A stretch of 6,248 nucleotides of DNA. It comes from Planctomycetota bacterium (lineage in GTDB: Bacteria > Planctomycetota > Planctomycetia > Planctomycetales > Planctomycetaceae). Shown here in pieces: positions 1-6,248 of the stretch (the stretch's first letter is position 1; every line of letters begins with the position of its first letter). The translations under genes and the position numbers were made by a program. The stretch spans positions 1-6,248 of the forward strand of contig JAPLOC010000677.1 in the NCBI GenBank assembly GCA_026692825.1, read 5' to 3'. The notes under the pieces were generated by a model. The model was not told the DNA's origin and did no database searches. It saw nothing but the letters and a program-made list of their open reading frames with translations.

Positions 1-2127
1 AGCACGATTCCCAAAGTCTCCCCCAGCGCCCGCATTCCCCGCCGCCATAGAGAAATCCTTCGGGTTTGAATTCGCGCACGGCCGGTTTGTCGTAACAGAG
101 TCTGTACAGGTGCCGGGTCAAGTGTCACGCGAGCCTGATACACAGTTCCCGCAGGTCGCGTGACACCGCGTTCGTCGACGCGTACCGGCAGATCGGCGTG
201 ACGAGCGAGCGCCGGGGGAATCGCTGTCAGCTCCACCTGCGACACGTCGTGAATCGTGCCGTGCAACGGGCTCCACGGACATTGGTCGAGCAACACTTCG
301 ACCGTATCCCCCCGAGCGATGAATTCAATCTGATTCGGGTCGACCAGCAGCCGTGCTTCCCGTGATTGCGGATTCCCGACTTCGCAAATCAACGTTCCCA
401 TTTCGAGATGGCAACCAACATTGCGCGAGTCCAGCGGTGTGCCACTCCACCCGGCGAGCCGGTCATCGTCGACCGGAATCTGTTTCTCGGCCGGGGGAAG
501 AACCACACCGTTCCGGGGTGCCCGCAGCACCAGGCGACGCGCGTCTTCCAGTTTGCGCTCCAATCGCGCTTCCACCGCCGCGAGCGACTCTTCGGTCGTC
601 GGAATCTCGGCGGCGGCCAGTGGATCGCCCCCTTGGCGGCGTCGCAGATTTTCCAGCCTCAGTCGCGATCGTTCGCGCTCAGATTGCAACCGGTCGATCT
701 CCAGTGACAACTCACGGTTCTGCAATACCGCGATCTCGTCGCCCGCCGACACCTCTGTCCCAGGTGCGCAAGCCCGCAGCAATGTCCCGGGAAACGAGAC
801 GTAAACCGCGTCGGCACCGGCGGGCTCGATCATCGCGGGAGTGCGTTCGGAATGCGGCCACGGTATGAACAGCACCGCCGTAATGAGTGCGAGCGCCGTC
901 GCGACTAGGAGTACTCGGCGTCGACGGATTTCGGGGGGGACACGTGTCGGGGTTTTAATCCGTTGGGCCAATTGTCGCGCGGGGTCGGCCACCATCCCCG
1001 TCAGCATGAGCAGAGCCAGCACTCCAGTCAAAGAATCGAGGTGGTGGGGAGCGAGGGTGGTCGCAACCAGCCACAGGATTGAGCCAATCAGCAACATTCG
1101 CCACATCCAGGAGCCGCACGCGTAGGCAACAAGTCCCACTTGTTCCATCGGACGCGATCGAAACGCCAGCCGAGAATCGTCACCCCACACGAGACGGCAC
1201 CAGTGGGTCAGAGTGTCGTTCGCACGCTGCGCCAAATTCGGAATTTCCAGGAGATCGGCCAGTGCGTAATAGCCGTCATACCGCATCAGGGGATTGGCGT
1301 TGAACGCGATTGTCGCGAAGGAACAGACCACCACGACGCTGCCACACAGAGCTTGAAACAGCCCGGGCTGGCTGAACCACCACAACCAGCCCGCCAGCGT
1401 TGCCAGCAGCAGGTCAACCCACACTCCCGCAACGCTGACGGCGATCCGCTGCCATTTTCCCGGCAGCATCCAGGCATCCGAGACATCGCAATACAGGCAG
1501 GGCGTAAAGACCAGAAACCGGATCCCCAATTCATGGCATTCGGCCCCCAACCTCTTGCAGGCCAGTCCGTGCCCCAATTCGTGCAGCACCTTGGTCATAC
1601 CCAGAGAGAGTGGCAGGAGCAACATCCCGGCTCCCGATAGATAGGGTTCGGTTTCGCCGGCCCGCCGAACGATGGTGTCGGCATGCAACAGCGCGAAACC
1701 CAGCGTGACGAAAACCCAGACGCATCCCACGGCAAGCGTCGCGGGGTGCCACAACCACCGCGTGACGGGTTGTAATGCGCGGAGTGCTTGGTCGGGATCG
1801 ATTCCGCGGAGTCGAATCGCCATCGGATTGACGACCGTCCGCCAGAATTCGGCACGACGCTCCCGGCCGCGCCAGTGACGCTTCCAGTTCGTGCCGGGAC
1901 AGGGATTGCGGCGGGAAGCGGCGTTGGAATTCCAGCCGCAGTGTCTCGACATCCAGGGTGCCGTCGAGACGGGAGAGGATCCACCACGATTCTTCGGTCA
2001 GGTGGAAATACCGTCGCGATAACGGATCCTTGACCGCCCACACGGTTCCGGAGCCAATCCGCTGGGGTTGCGCCACCAAGTCGACACGTCGACGGACTCG
2101 TAACAGATGGTCGGGTGGCGTCTCCAT
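1..2127 (-). CDS. PqqD-like / M50 metallopeptidase / HlyD-type adaptor fusion protein, 3' partial, reading frame broken
   Basis: Predicted inner-membrane zinc peptidase fused to a periplasmic adaptor arm. Such proteins are thought to process or export peptides; the substrate here is unknown. The first ~80 residues, starting METPPDHLLRV, resemble a PqqD-like winged-helix domain (TVWAVKDPLSRRYFHL, then a WWILSRLDG segment). The body then continues in another minus frame from about 1862 to the window edge without a stop: transmembrane segments, zinc motif HELGH (1583-1569), conserved FTPCLYCDVSDAWMLP, and the second M50 motif NPLMRYDGYY with its Asp at 1277-1275. More membrane segments follow, then a lipoyl/barrel-sandwich half motif (VSFPGTLLRACAPGTEVSAG), a coiled-coil rich in Glu/Arg, the second half motif (LRAPRNGVVLPP) and a beta-barrel region. 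The size fits the ~700-residue family, so the true end is probably just outside the window. The start is uncertain: ATG 2142 has AAGGA directly abutting it and ATG 2127 has it 15 nt upstream. A pipeline might instead call ATG 1952 in the body frame, losing the PqqD domain. Confidence 0.85.
1855..1900 (-). other. Frame break with apparent deletion between PqqD-like and M50 parts
   Basis: Reading on the minus strand, the PqqD-like frame runs through SLSRHELEASLA and then becomes nonsense (RPGASCRILADG). The protein-like sequence resumes in another frame as ERRAEFWRTVVNPMAIRLRG from 1862. Family members normally carry about 20-30 residues here (a segment of the LHRxGLV...GQG...L type, from my memory of the family), which are missing in every frame. 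A deletion of 3n+2 bases would explain both the lost segment and the frame change. Whether this is natural or an assembly collapse cannot be seen. Confidence 0.65.
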
Positions 2128-2421
2128 CGCGACAGCGAACATTCCTTGAACCGGCAGGCAGTCTGGTGTCGATCCGGTCGTCAGGTCGATGTGGCGCGCG
2201 ACGGTTCGAGTTCCGATTCCAGCAGATGCCGCGAACAAAGGCAATCGGGAATTCAATTGCCCATTTTTACAGTTCGTACCCGGGTTCGTTTGGACTTTTG
2301 CGTATGCAGAACGGCACGATTCAAAAATCAGCTTGCGGTTGTCACAATCCGCTACGGCGTTCGCCGCATCACTCGTCACCATTCCGCCGCTTCCCCTTTT
2401 CACGTCACCCCGGGGGGCCTG
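2128..2421. other. Divergent intergenic region with no recognised gene
   Basis: This 294-bp stretch separates the minus-strand M50/HlyD gene from the plus-strand CRTAC1 gene and should hold both promoters. It is more AT-rich in its middle (about 2245-2340) than the flanking genes. Open frames cross it on both strands, but their translations look like random arginine/serine-rich sequence and contain no family motif. I could not find a convincing -35/-10 pair on either strand, an RNA gene or a repeat. Confidence 0.5.
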
Positions 2422-4166
2422 ATGGCCTGTTTTCGTCCCACGCATCATCTGTTGCGAGGCTGGTTGCCGCTGGTGCTGGCGTTGTGCCTGTCGACAGGCC
2501 GACACAGGGACCGAATTCCAGAGTCGGGGATTCACCGGACCTTTCCAGCGATTCCCCTTGGCTGACGGAAATCACGACCGGTGCCGGCCTGACGTTCACC
2601 CGGGAGCCGGAACGTCACGATGCGTACTTCATGCCCGAAATCATGGGATCCGGGAGTGGATTCCTGGACTACGACGGCGACAACCGTCTCGATTTCGTGT
2701 TGATTGACGCGTTGTGGGGTTCCGGGGCCGATTCGGCGACGACACAAATCGTGCTCTACCGGCAAAACGACGATGGAACCTTTGCCGACGTCTCGGCTCT
2801 CGCCGGTTTCCGTCGTGTTCCGGGATACGGAGTCGGACTGGCGATTGGCGACGTCGACGCCGACGGGGACCCGGACCTGTACCAGACCTGCTTTGGCACC
2901 GACCGGTTCTACATCAACAACGGGGACGGGACTTTTTCCGAGACGGCGAACGTGTTCGATGTGCCCAATCCCCGCTGGGGGACGGCGGCGACCTTTTTTG
3001 ACTACGACGGCGATGGCGCGCTCGACCTCTATGTCGTCAACTACCTCGACTACTATCCCGGGACTCATTGCGACGACAATCGCCAGCGCCCGGACTATTG
3101 CGGCCCCACTGCGTTTAACGGCACTCTGGGCAAACTGTACCGAAACCTCGGTGGGCCGAACCAAGCCGGCAATGTCTTCGCCGACGTGACGACGGCGGTC
3201 GGACTGACCGGGCCGCTGGGCCCGGGCCTGGGACTGGTCTGTCGGGATTTTGACGGAGACGGTCGGCCCGATATCTATGTCGCCTACGACCAATTCCCCA
3301 ACCCGCTCTGGCTGCAACAGCCCAACGGGAGTTTTCGCGAAGATGGAGCGGCTCGCGGCCTGGCGACGAACGGTCTCGGAAAACCGCAGGCGAGCATGGG
3401 AGTCGCCTGGGGAGACTTCAACGCCGATGGTCAGTGTGATTTGTTCATCACCAATATCCGGGGGGAAATCAACACGCTCTACCTGGGCACGCCCGCAGGG
3501 ACATTCCGCGACGCGACTTCGATGTCGGGGATCGCCATGTCGAGTTTGACGATGACCGGTTTTGGCGTCGCAGCCGTCGACCTGGAACTTGATGGTGATC
3601 TCGATCTGGTGGTGGTCAATGGGAGAGTCCGTCGGGATGCTCCTCTGCCGGGTTCGAGCCTCGACACGTTTTGGAACGACTACGCCGAGCCGTCTCAGGT
3701 CTTTCTGAATGACGGGACCGCGAAATTTCGCGATGCATCCCGGCTCGCGGGCATTCTGGGGAGTCGCAATGAAATCGCCCGTTCGCTGTCCACTGGTGAC
3801 ATAGATAACGACGGCGATCTCGATTTGCTGGTGACACTGTGTGCCGGCCCCGCGCGGCTCTGGCGAAACGACGCACCCCGCAAAGGACATTGGTTGCGAC
3901 TGCGATTGATCGATTCGCAGGGGAATCGCGACGCGATCGGCGCGCGCGTCACGGTGCGGTCGGCGAATCGCGAATTGACCCGGGAAGTCAATCCGTCGTC
4001 GAGTTACCTCGCCAGTCACGATCCCCGATTGCACTTTGGTCTGGGCGATACCACCAGTTACGATGGAATTGAAGTTCAGTGGCGGGACGGTGTGCGCCAG
4101 CAGTTTCCCAAAGGGGAAGCCGACCGGGAGATTGTTCTACGCCGGGAAACGGCCCCACGCCCGTAG
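2422..4166 (+). CDS. Exported CRTAC1-family protein: FG-GAP/VCBS repeats with C-terminal ASPIC/UnbV domain, frame break after signal peptide
   Basis: Predicted secreted or surface-anchored beta-propeller of unknown exact role; relatives are usually annotated CRTAC1 family. Seven calcium-binding-like DxDxDG-type repeats are visible, near 2661 (FLDYDGDNRLDF), 2848, 2995, 3247, 3415, 3577 (a looser LELDGDLD copy) and 3799 (GDIDNDGDLDLL), with a typical YCGP cysteine motif near 3100. The C-terminus from about 3888 is an ASPIC/UnbV domain (GHWLRLRL...NRDAIGARV...LHFGLG...VQWRDG). The stop is TAG 4164-4166. I chose ATG 2422 because it follows a G-run 4 nt upstream and encodes a signal-peptide-like start (basic MACFRPTHHLLRG, then hydrophobic WLPLVLALCLSTG). 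That start is one base out of frame with the propeller, which is open from 2115 in its own frame. The lipobox-like LALC is non-canonical. The alternative in-frame GTG at 2484 would give a protein without a signal. The body assignment is secure; the start is not. Confidence 0.85.
2486..2499. repeat. 14-bp perfect palindrome at signal peptide end
   Basis: GCCTGTCGACAGGC is self-complementary over 14 bases. It lies at the end of the hydrophobic stretch of the CRTAC1 leader, at the left edge of the interval where the reading frame must change. It may be a chance palindrome around a SalI-type GTCGAC core. Hairpin-prone sequence is a plausible place for a deletion or a sequencing error. Confidence 0.5.
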
Positions 4167-4207
4167 TCGGCGATCGTTCTCTTGTTCCAGCCAACAGAGC
4201 GGTGGAC

Positions 4208-5455
4208 ATGCCCCGCGTCTTTTTCGGGAATTTTGACTGCGAATACGACTGGTCCGCCGCCAACCGCCTTGATTTCGGCCGGCCGGCCCTTCCGGAGTCG
4301 GTCGACATTGCCTCGCATCGGACCCCGAAGAACCGAGCCGGCCGTCGGGCGGCGCAATACAGCGACGCGCTGGTCCCGGCGTGGCTGGCGATTGCCGAGG
4401 CGGAGGATTGCGTTTTGACCAACGTGCCCCTTGCTGCCGAGGATTTCCACGATTTGTGCCGTTCGGCGGGAACGATTCCGAGGTTTGTCGCGCAACAGCA
4501 CGACATTGCTGACCTGTCACAACGCGAGTTCGTACCGTGGGGCTGGACGATTGAGGCGCTTCAAATGGCCCAGCGGTTTGGAGCCAGAATTCTAGGCCCA
4601 GACCCGGCGATTGTGGCACACGTGAACTCGAGGCAGTTTCGGTTCGAGCTGGAAACCGCTCTGGGAATCGCGATTCCCGGCAGCCGTCTGATTGATTCGA
4701 GCGCGGAGTTCGAACCGGCACTTCGTGCCCTGCCACAGCCCGAAGCGGGCTGGATTCTGAAGGCGAATTTCGGGATGTCCGGCCGCGAGGCGATACGAGG
4801 TCGCGGTCCGGTTCCGTCTGAGGCGCAGATTCGGTTCCTGCAATCGCGACTTCCCCATTCCGGACCGCTGGTCCTGGAGCCGTTGCTGCGGCCAGTGTGT
4901 GAAGCGGGGATTCAGTGGGACATTCCGCGCGACGGTCCACTGCGACTGATGGGAGTGGCTGAACAGATTGTCGTCGGGGGGAGTTGGCGTGGCAGTCGCT
5001 TTTCCGATAGGAACGATTCGCCAGGAGACTGGGGGGACGCGATCGAAATCACCCGAGAAGTCGCGAACCGCGTCCAGCGGGCCGGGTATTGGGGGCCGTT
5101 GGGACTGGATTCGATGAAGTACGAAATGGCGAACGGCTCCCAAAATCTCCGCGGCTTGCAGGATCTCAATGCCCGATTCACGATGGGGCGACTCGCGCTG
5201 GGGTGGCTGAGGATCACGCCGCCTGGTTGGTGTGGCTCGTGGTTGTCAATTCCCAATCCAACGCCAGTAGCGAATGATGAACTGCGAAAGCGATTGGATT
5301 CGGTGGAACGCGGCTGGAACGGACACGTCCGCGTCCTCGTTACCAGCCCGCAGTCGCAAACGACGGCAGCGAGTGGCCGAACCACCGTGTTGATCCAAGC
5401 GGAGACAAACGCGATTCGCAGCGGTGTTGAGGCGCGGTTGCTGGCGCTGGAATGA
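4208..5455 (+). CDS. ATP-grasp domain protein (predicted carboxylate-amine/thiol ligase)
   Basis: A 415-residue soluble protein, predicted to use ATP to activate a carboxylate for ligation; substrate unknown. The N-terminal ~130 residues look like a pre-ATP-grasp region (VPWGW at 109-113). NSRQFRFELE at 140-149 followed by GIAIPGSR fits the start of the ATP-binding fold. GWILKANFGMSGRE (181-194) is the lysine/glycine-loop motif, LVLEPLL (221-227) the hinge strand, and GPLGLDSMKYE (296-306) plus LQDLNARFTMG (317-327) the metal- and phosphate-binding end of the site. Asp319 and Asn321 stand where many ATP-grasp enzymes have Glu and Asn. The tail (HVRVLVTSPQ) looks family-typical. ATG 4208 was chosen because the sequence becomes protein-like there; an in-frame GTG at 4202 is possible and the Shine-Dalgarno is weak. 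It lies 41 bp after the CRTAC1 stop on the same strand, so a shared transcript is likely. No damage seen. Confidence 0.85.
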   Translation: MPRVFFGNFDCEYDWSAANRLDFGRPALPESVDIASHRTPKNRAGRRAAQYSDALVPAWLAIAEAEDCVLTNVPLAAEDFHDLCRSAGTIPRFVAQQHDIADLSQREFVPWGWTIEALQMAQRFGARILGPDPAIVAHVNSRQFRFELETALGIAIPGSRLIDSSAEFEPALRALPQPEAGWILKANFGMSGREAIRGRGPVPSEAQIRFLQSRLPHSGPLVLEPLLRPVCEAGIQWDIPRDGPLRLMGVAEQIVVGGSWRGSRFSDRNDSPGDWGDAIEITREVANRVQRAGYWGPLGLDSMKYEMANGSQNLRGLQDLNARFTMGRLALGWLRITPPGWCGSWLSIPNPTPVANDELRKRLDSVERGWNGHVRVLVTSPQSQTTAASGRTTVLIQAETNAIRSGVEARLLALE

Positions 5456-5491
5456 TTGGGAGCCGCGAAGTCGACAACTCCAAGGAACATT

Positions 5492-5507
5492 CTCAGCGCG
5501 CGCTGAG
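5492..5507. repeat. 16-bp perfect palindrome between convergent genes
   Basis: CTCAGCGCGCGCTGAG is fully self-complementary. It sits 36 bp after the ATP-grasp stop and includes the stop codon of the minus-strand remnant gene (TGA, 5495-5493). As a hairpin it could act as a weak bidirectional terminator between convergent genes, but it has no spare loop bases and no T-run on either side. A terminator role is therefore doubtful. Confidence 0.4.
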
Positions 5508-5750
5508 CAGCCTCTCCAGCAGATCATGAACGCCAACAGATTCGGCCGCCCCCTTTAAATACTCGATGTCGGCTGCATCACCGAGCAGTTTCAGTAAACG
5601 CGTCACGTCATCCCACTGGCGTTCAGACGTTTCGTTGGTCTTCCGGTACCACTCCAGCTTACTGGTGATGACGTAGTGACGAATGCCGAATTTTGTGAGT
5701 GCTGCGGAAACGGGGGAAAGTGCCGAGACAAGATCGTCGTAGTCGCTCAC
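5493..5750 (-). pseudogene. Internally deleted nucleotidyltransferase-like protein remnant
   Basis: This 85-codon frame starts with GTG at 5750. Residues 1-27 (MSDYDDLVSALSPVSAALTKF then GIRHYV) match the N-terminal pattern of small nucleotidyltransferase-fold proteins, where the usual next residues are a GGSxASxxHG-type nucleotide-binding motif and an Asp pair. Instead residue 28 onward (ITSKLEWYR, SERQWDDVTRLLK, DIEYLKGAAESVGVHDLLER) matches the C-terminal part of the same family (A-E-D-x-x-x-x-KLEWYR, SERQW, LGVxDLLER). Roughly 110-120 residues, including all catalytic positions, are absent, yet the frame stays open across the join near 5670. The product could not be an active transferase. 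Family comparison is from memory. A short functional derivative cannot be excluded, since there is no internal stop. It is translationally coupled to the small ORF upstream. Confidence 0.65.
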
Positions 5751-5902
5751 TTCCGTTGCTCCACATCGCGATTACGAACCTCATCCGCCAGTGCCTTCCC
5801 GTAGGTCAGTTCGATAAAATTCAGCCGAACGTCGCCTTCCCTGCGAATATCTGTTTTCGAGCCCCGTGGAGTATCATTCTGCCTACGCGCCGGCACTGCC
5901 AC
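5747..5902 (-). CDS. Small hypothetical protein (51 aa) overlapping the nucleotidyltransferase remnant
   Basis: Family not recognised. The minus frame opens after a stop at 5923-5921, and a GTG at 5902 gives a 51-residue basic, hydrophilic product ending FIELTYGKALADEVRNRDVE then QRK. The C-terminal half is protein-like, with an amphipathic helix pattern and mostly GC-ending codons. The N-terminal half (VPARRQNDTPRGSKTD) looks disordered. The stop TGA (5749-5747) overlaps the GTG start of the next gene as GTGA, a classic coupling arrangement, and this is the main reason to believe it is translated. It may be the partner gene of the nucleotidyltransferase, as in toxin-antitoxin-like pairs, but nothing in the sequence proves that. 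It could also be the 3' end of a longer, truncated gene. No clear ribosome-binding site. Confidence 0.45.
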   Translation of the reverse strand: MAVPARRQNDTPRGSKTDIRREGDVRLNFIELTYGKALADEVRNRDVEQRK

Positions 5903-5918
5903 ACTGACTTCGCCGGTT

Positions 5919-5951
5919 CTTCACATCTTCTTCACATTTGACGCCTAGAAT
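5919..5951 (+). promoter_or_regulatory. Candidate Pho box (11-bp direct repeats) with -10 element upstream of the PstS gene
   Basis: CTTCACATCTT (5919-5929) is followed immediately by CTTCACATTTG (5930-5940), giving two tandem 11-bp units that share CTTCACAT. A weaker third unit, CTTCGCCGGTT (5908-5918), continues the period upstream. PhoB/PhoP-type response regulators are known to bind tandem 11-bp units with a 7-base core, such as CTGTCAT in enterics and GTTCACC in Streptomyces. TAGAAT at 5946-5951 is a good -10 candidate about 9 nt after an 18-bp box at 5919-5936. This is the spacing expected when an activator-bound box replaces the -35. The gene 48 bp downstream encodes a phosphate-binding protein. 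The site assignment is inference, but repeat, spacing and neighbour agree. Confidence 0.7.
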
Positions 5952-5988
5952 TTCAGCAGACGCACACTGAAGACTTGCTCACACGGAC

Positions 5989-5994
5989 AGGTGG
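5989..5994 (+). promoter_or_regulatory. Ribosome-binding site of the PstS gene
   Basis: AGGTGG lies 4 nt before ATG 5999. It decides the start: the ATG at 5995 reads into a stop (TAG) after four codons, whereas ATG 5999 opens a lipoprotein signal peptide. Confidence 0.6.
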
Positions 5995-5998
5995 ATGG

Positions 5999-6248
5999 AT
6001 GTTGACTAGCACATTGAGTCGCGGCACGGCGGCAGGGCTGTTGGCGGGGTTTTTGTTTGTTGGATGCGGCCCGTCGGGAAATTCGAATTCGCCGACCGGT
6101 GGGACGGGAGCCACGGGTTCGACCGCAGGGAGCGGGGCGGGTACCGAATCGGCCGGGCCGGAGTTGAAGAGCGATTTGCTGGCCCCCGCCGAATTGGCCA
6201 AGCTGAGCGGCAAGATTCAGATCGACGGCTCGAGCAGCCTGTTTCCCG
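5999..6248 (+). CDS. pstS: PstS-type phosphate ABC transporter substrate-binding lipoprotein, 5' part
   Basis: Predicted periplasmic, lipid-anchored phosphate-binding subunit of a Pst high-affinity uptake system. The first 83 codons are present. MLTSTLSRGTAAGLLAGFLF is followed by VGC, a clean signal peptide and lipobox with the acylated Cys at residue 23. Next comes a ~35-residue Gly/Ser/Thr/Ala-rich linker, then KIQIDGSSSLFP, the first beta strand and phosphate-binding loop typical of PstS (I-x-I-D-G-S-S-T-V-F-P in many members). The frame is open to the window edge. Expected full length is about 330-400 residues. The Pho-box-like repeats just upstream support phosphate-starvation control. 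A PstS-like protein of another role (for example a secreted phosphate-binding paralogue) cannot be excluded without the downstream pstC/A/B genes. Confidence 0.85.
   Translation, partial: MLTSTLSRGTAAGLLAGFLFVGCGPSGNSNSPTGGTGATGSTAGSGAGTESAGPELKSDLLAPAELAKLSGKIQIDGSSSLFP

Noticed and set aside
353..868. Overlapping plus-strand open frames across the HlyD region
   Set aside because: Arg/Ser/Pro-rich translations typical of antisense frames; the minus strand here is clearly coding (lipoyl half motifs and coiled-coil).
2115..2421. In-frame upstream extension of the CRTAC1 frame to ATG 2115
   Set aside because: It would overlap the divergent gene's start, its translation is low-quality Ser/Arg/His-rich sequence, and it holds no signal peptide.
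1531..2535. A single 334-residue minus-strand protein covering the PqqD-like domain
   Set aside because: Only about residues 135-220 of this frame look like protein. The part before is non-coding upstream sequence and the part after 1862 is out of frame with the M50 domain.
2532..4034. Long open frame on the minus strand opposite the CRTAC1 gene (500 codons)
   Set aside because: It is the antisense shadow of the high-GC3 propeller gene. Its translation is repetitive Val/Ile/Arg sequence mirroring the DxDxDG repeats, with no domain of its own.
5699..5941. Plus-strand 80-codon frame in the control region
   Set aside because: It opposes the two coupled minus frames and crosses the Pho-box-like repeats. 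It has no recognisable domain and no ribosome-binding site.
5953..6213. Minus-strand 86-codon frame opposite the PstS start
   Set aside because: Pro/Ala/Val-rich shadow of the Gly/Ser/Thr linker; the plus strand has a signal peptide, lipobox and PstS motif.
1..6248. tRNA, rRNA, CRISPR array, insertion sequence
   Set aside because: Looked for cloverleaf-like segments, regularly spaced repeats, transposase motifs and terminal inverted repeats; none was seen.

Overview
The window reads as bacterial DNA of moderately high GC. It is most likely from a Planctomycetota member. I infer this from the gene families: a PqqD-like/M50 peptidase/HlyD fusion, an exported CRTAC1-type FG-GAP protein with a C-terminal ASPIC/UnbV domain, and a stand-alone ATP-grasp protein. 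Shine-Dalgarno sites are weak at several starts. This is inference from family content, not a database match.

Layout. About 2127 down to 1 (minus): a large membrane metallopeptidase/adaptor fusion whose 3' end runs off the window. Its N-terminal PqqD-like domain and its M50-HlyD body lie in different frames, with the break near 1862. 2128-2421: divergent intergenic region. 2422-4166 (plus): exported CRTAC1/ASPIC protein. Its apparent signal peptide and its beta-propeller body are also in different frames, with the break between about 2490 and 2550. 4208-5455 (plus): intact ATP-grasp enzyme, 41 bp downstream and probably in the same operon. 5493-5750 (minus): an 85-residue remnant of a nucleotidyltransferase-like protein that keeps both ends of its family but lacks the catalytic middle. 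5747-5902 (minus): a 51-codon ORF overlapping the remnant's GTG start by 4 bp. 5903-5998: divergent control region with an 11-bp direct repeat resembling a Pho box and a matching -10. 5999-6248 (plus): start of a PstS-type phosphate-binding lipoprotein, cut by the window end.

Functionally there are two blocks. The left block (PqqD/M50/HlyD fusion, CRTAC1, ATP-grasp) combines parts seen in peptide modification, processing and export, but no precursor peptide was found, so a joint pathway is only a hypothesis. The right block is a phosphate-starvation locus start (Pho box plus PstS) beside a decayed two-gene cassette. Three of the five larger genes appear damaged by deletions. This points either to local gene decay or to sequence/assembly errors, and re-reading the source DNA would tell which.
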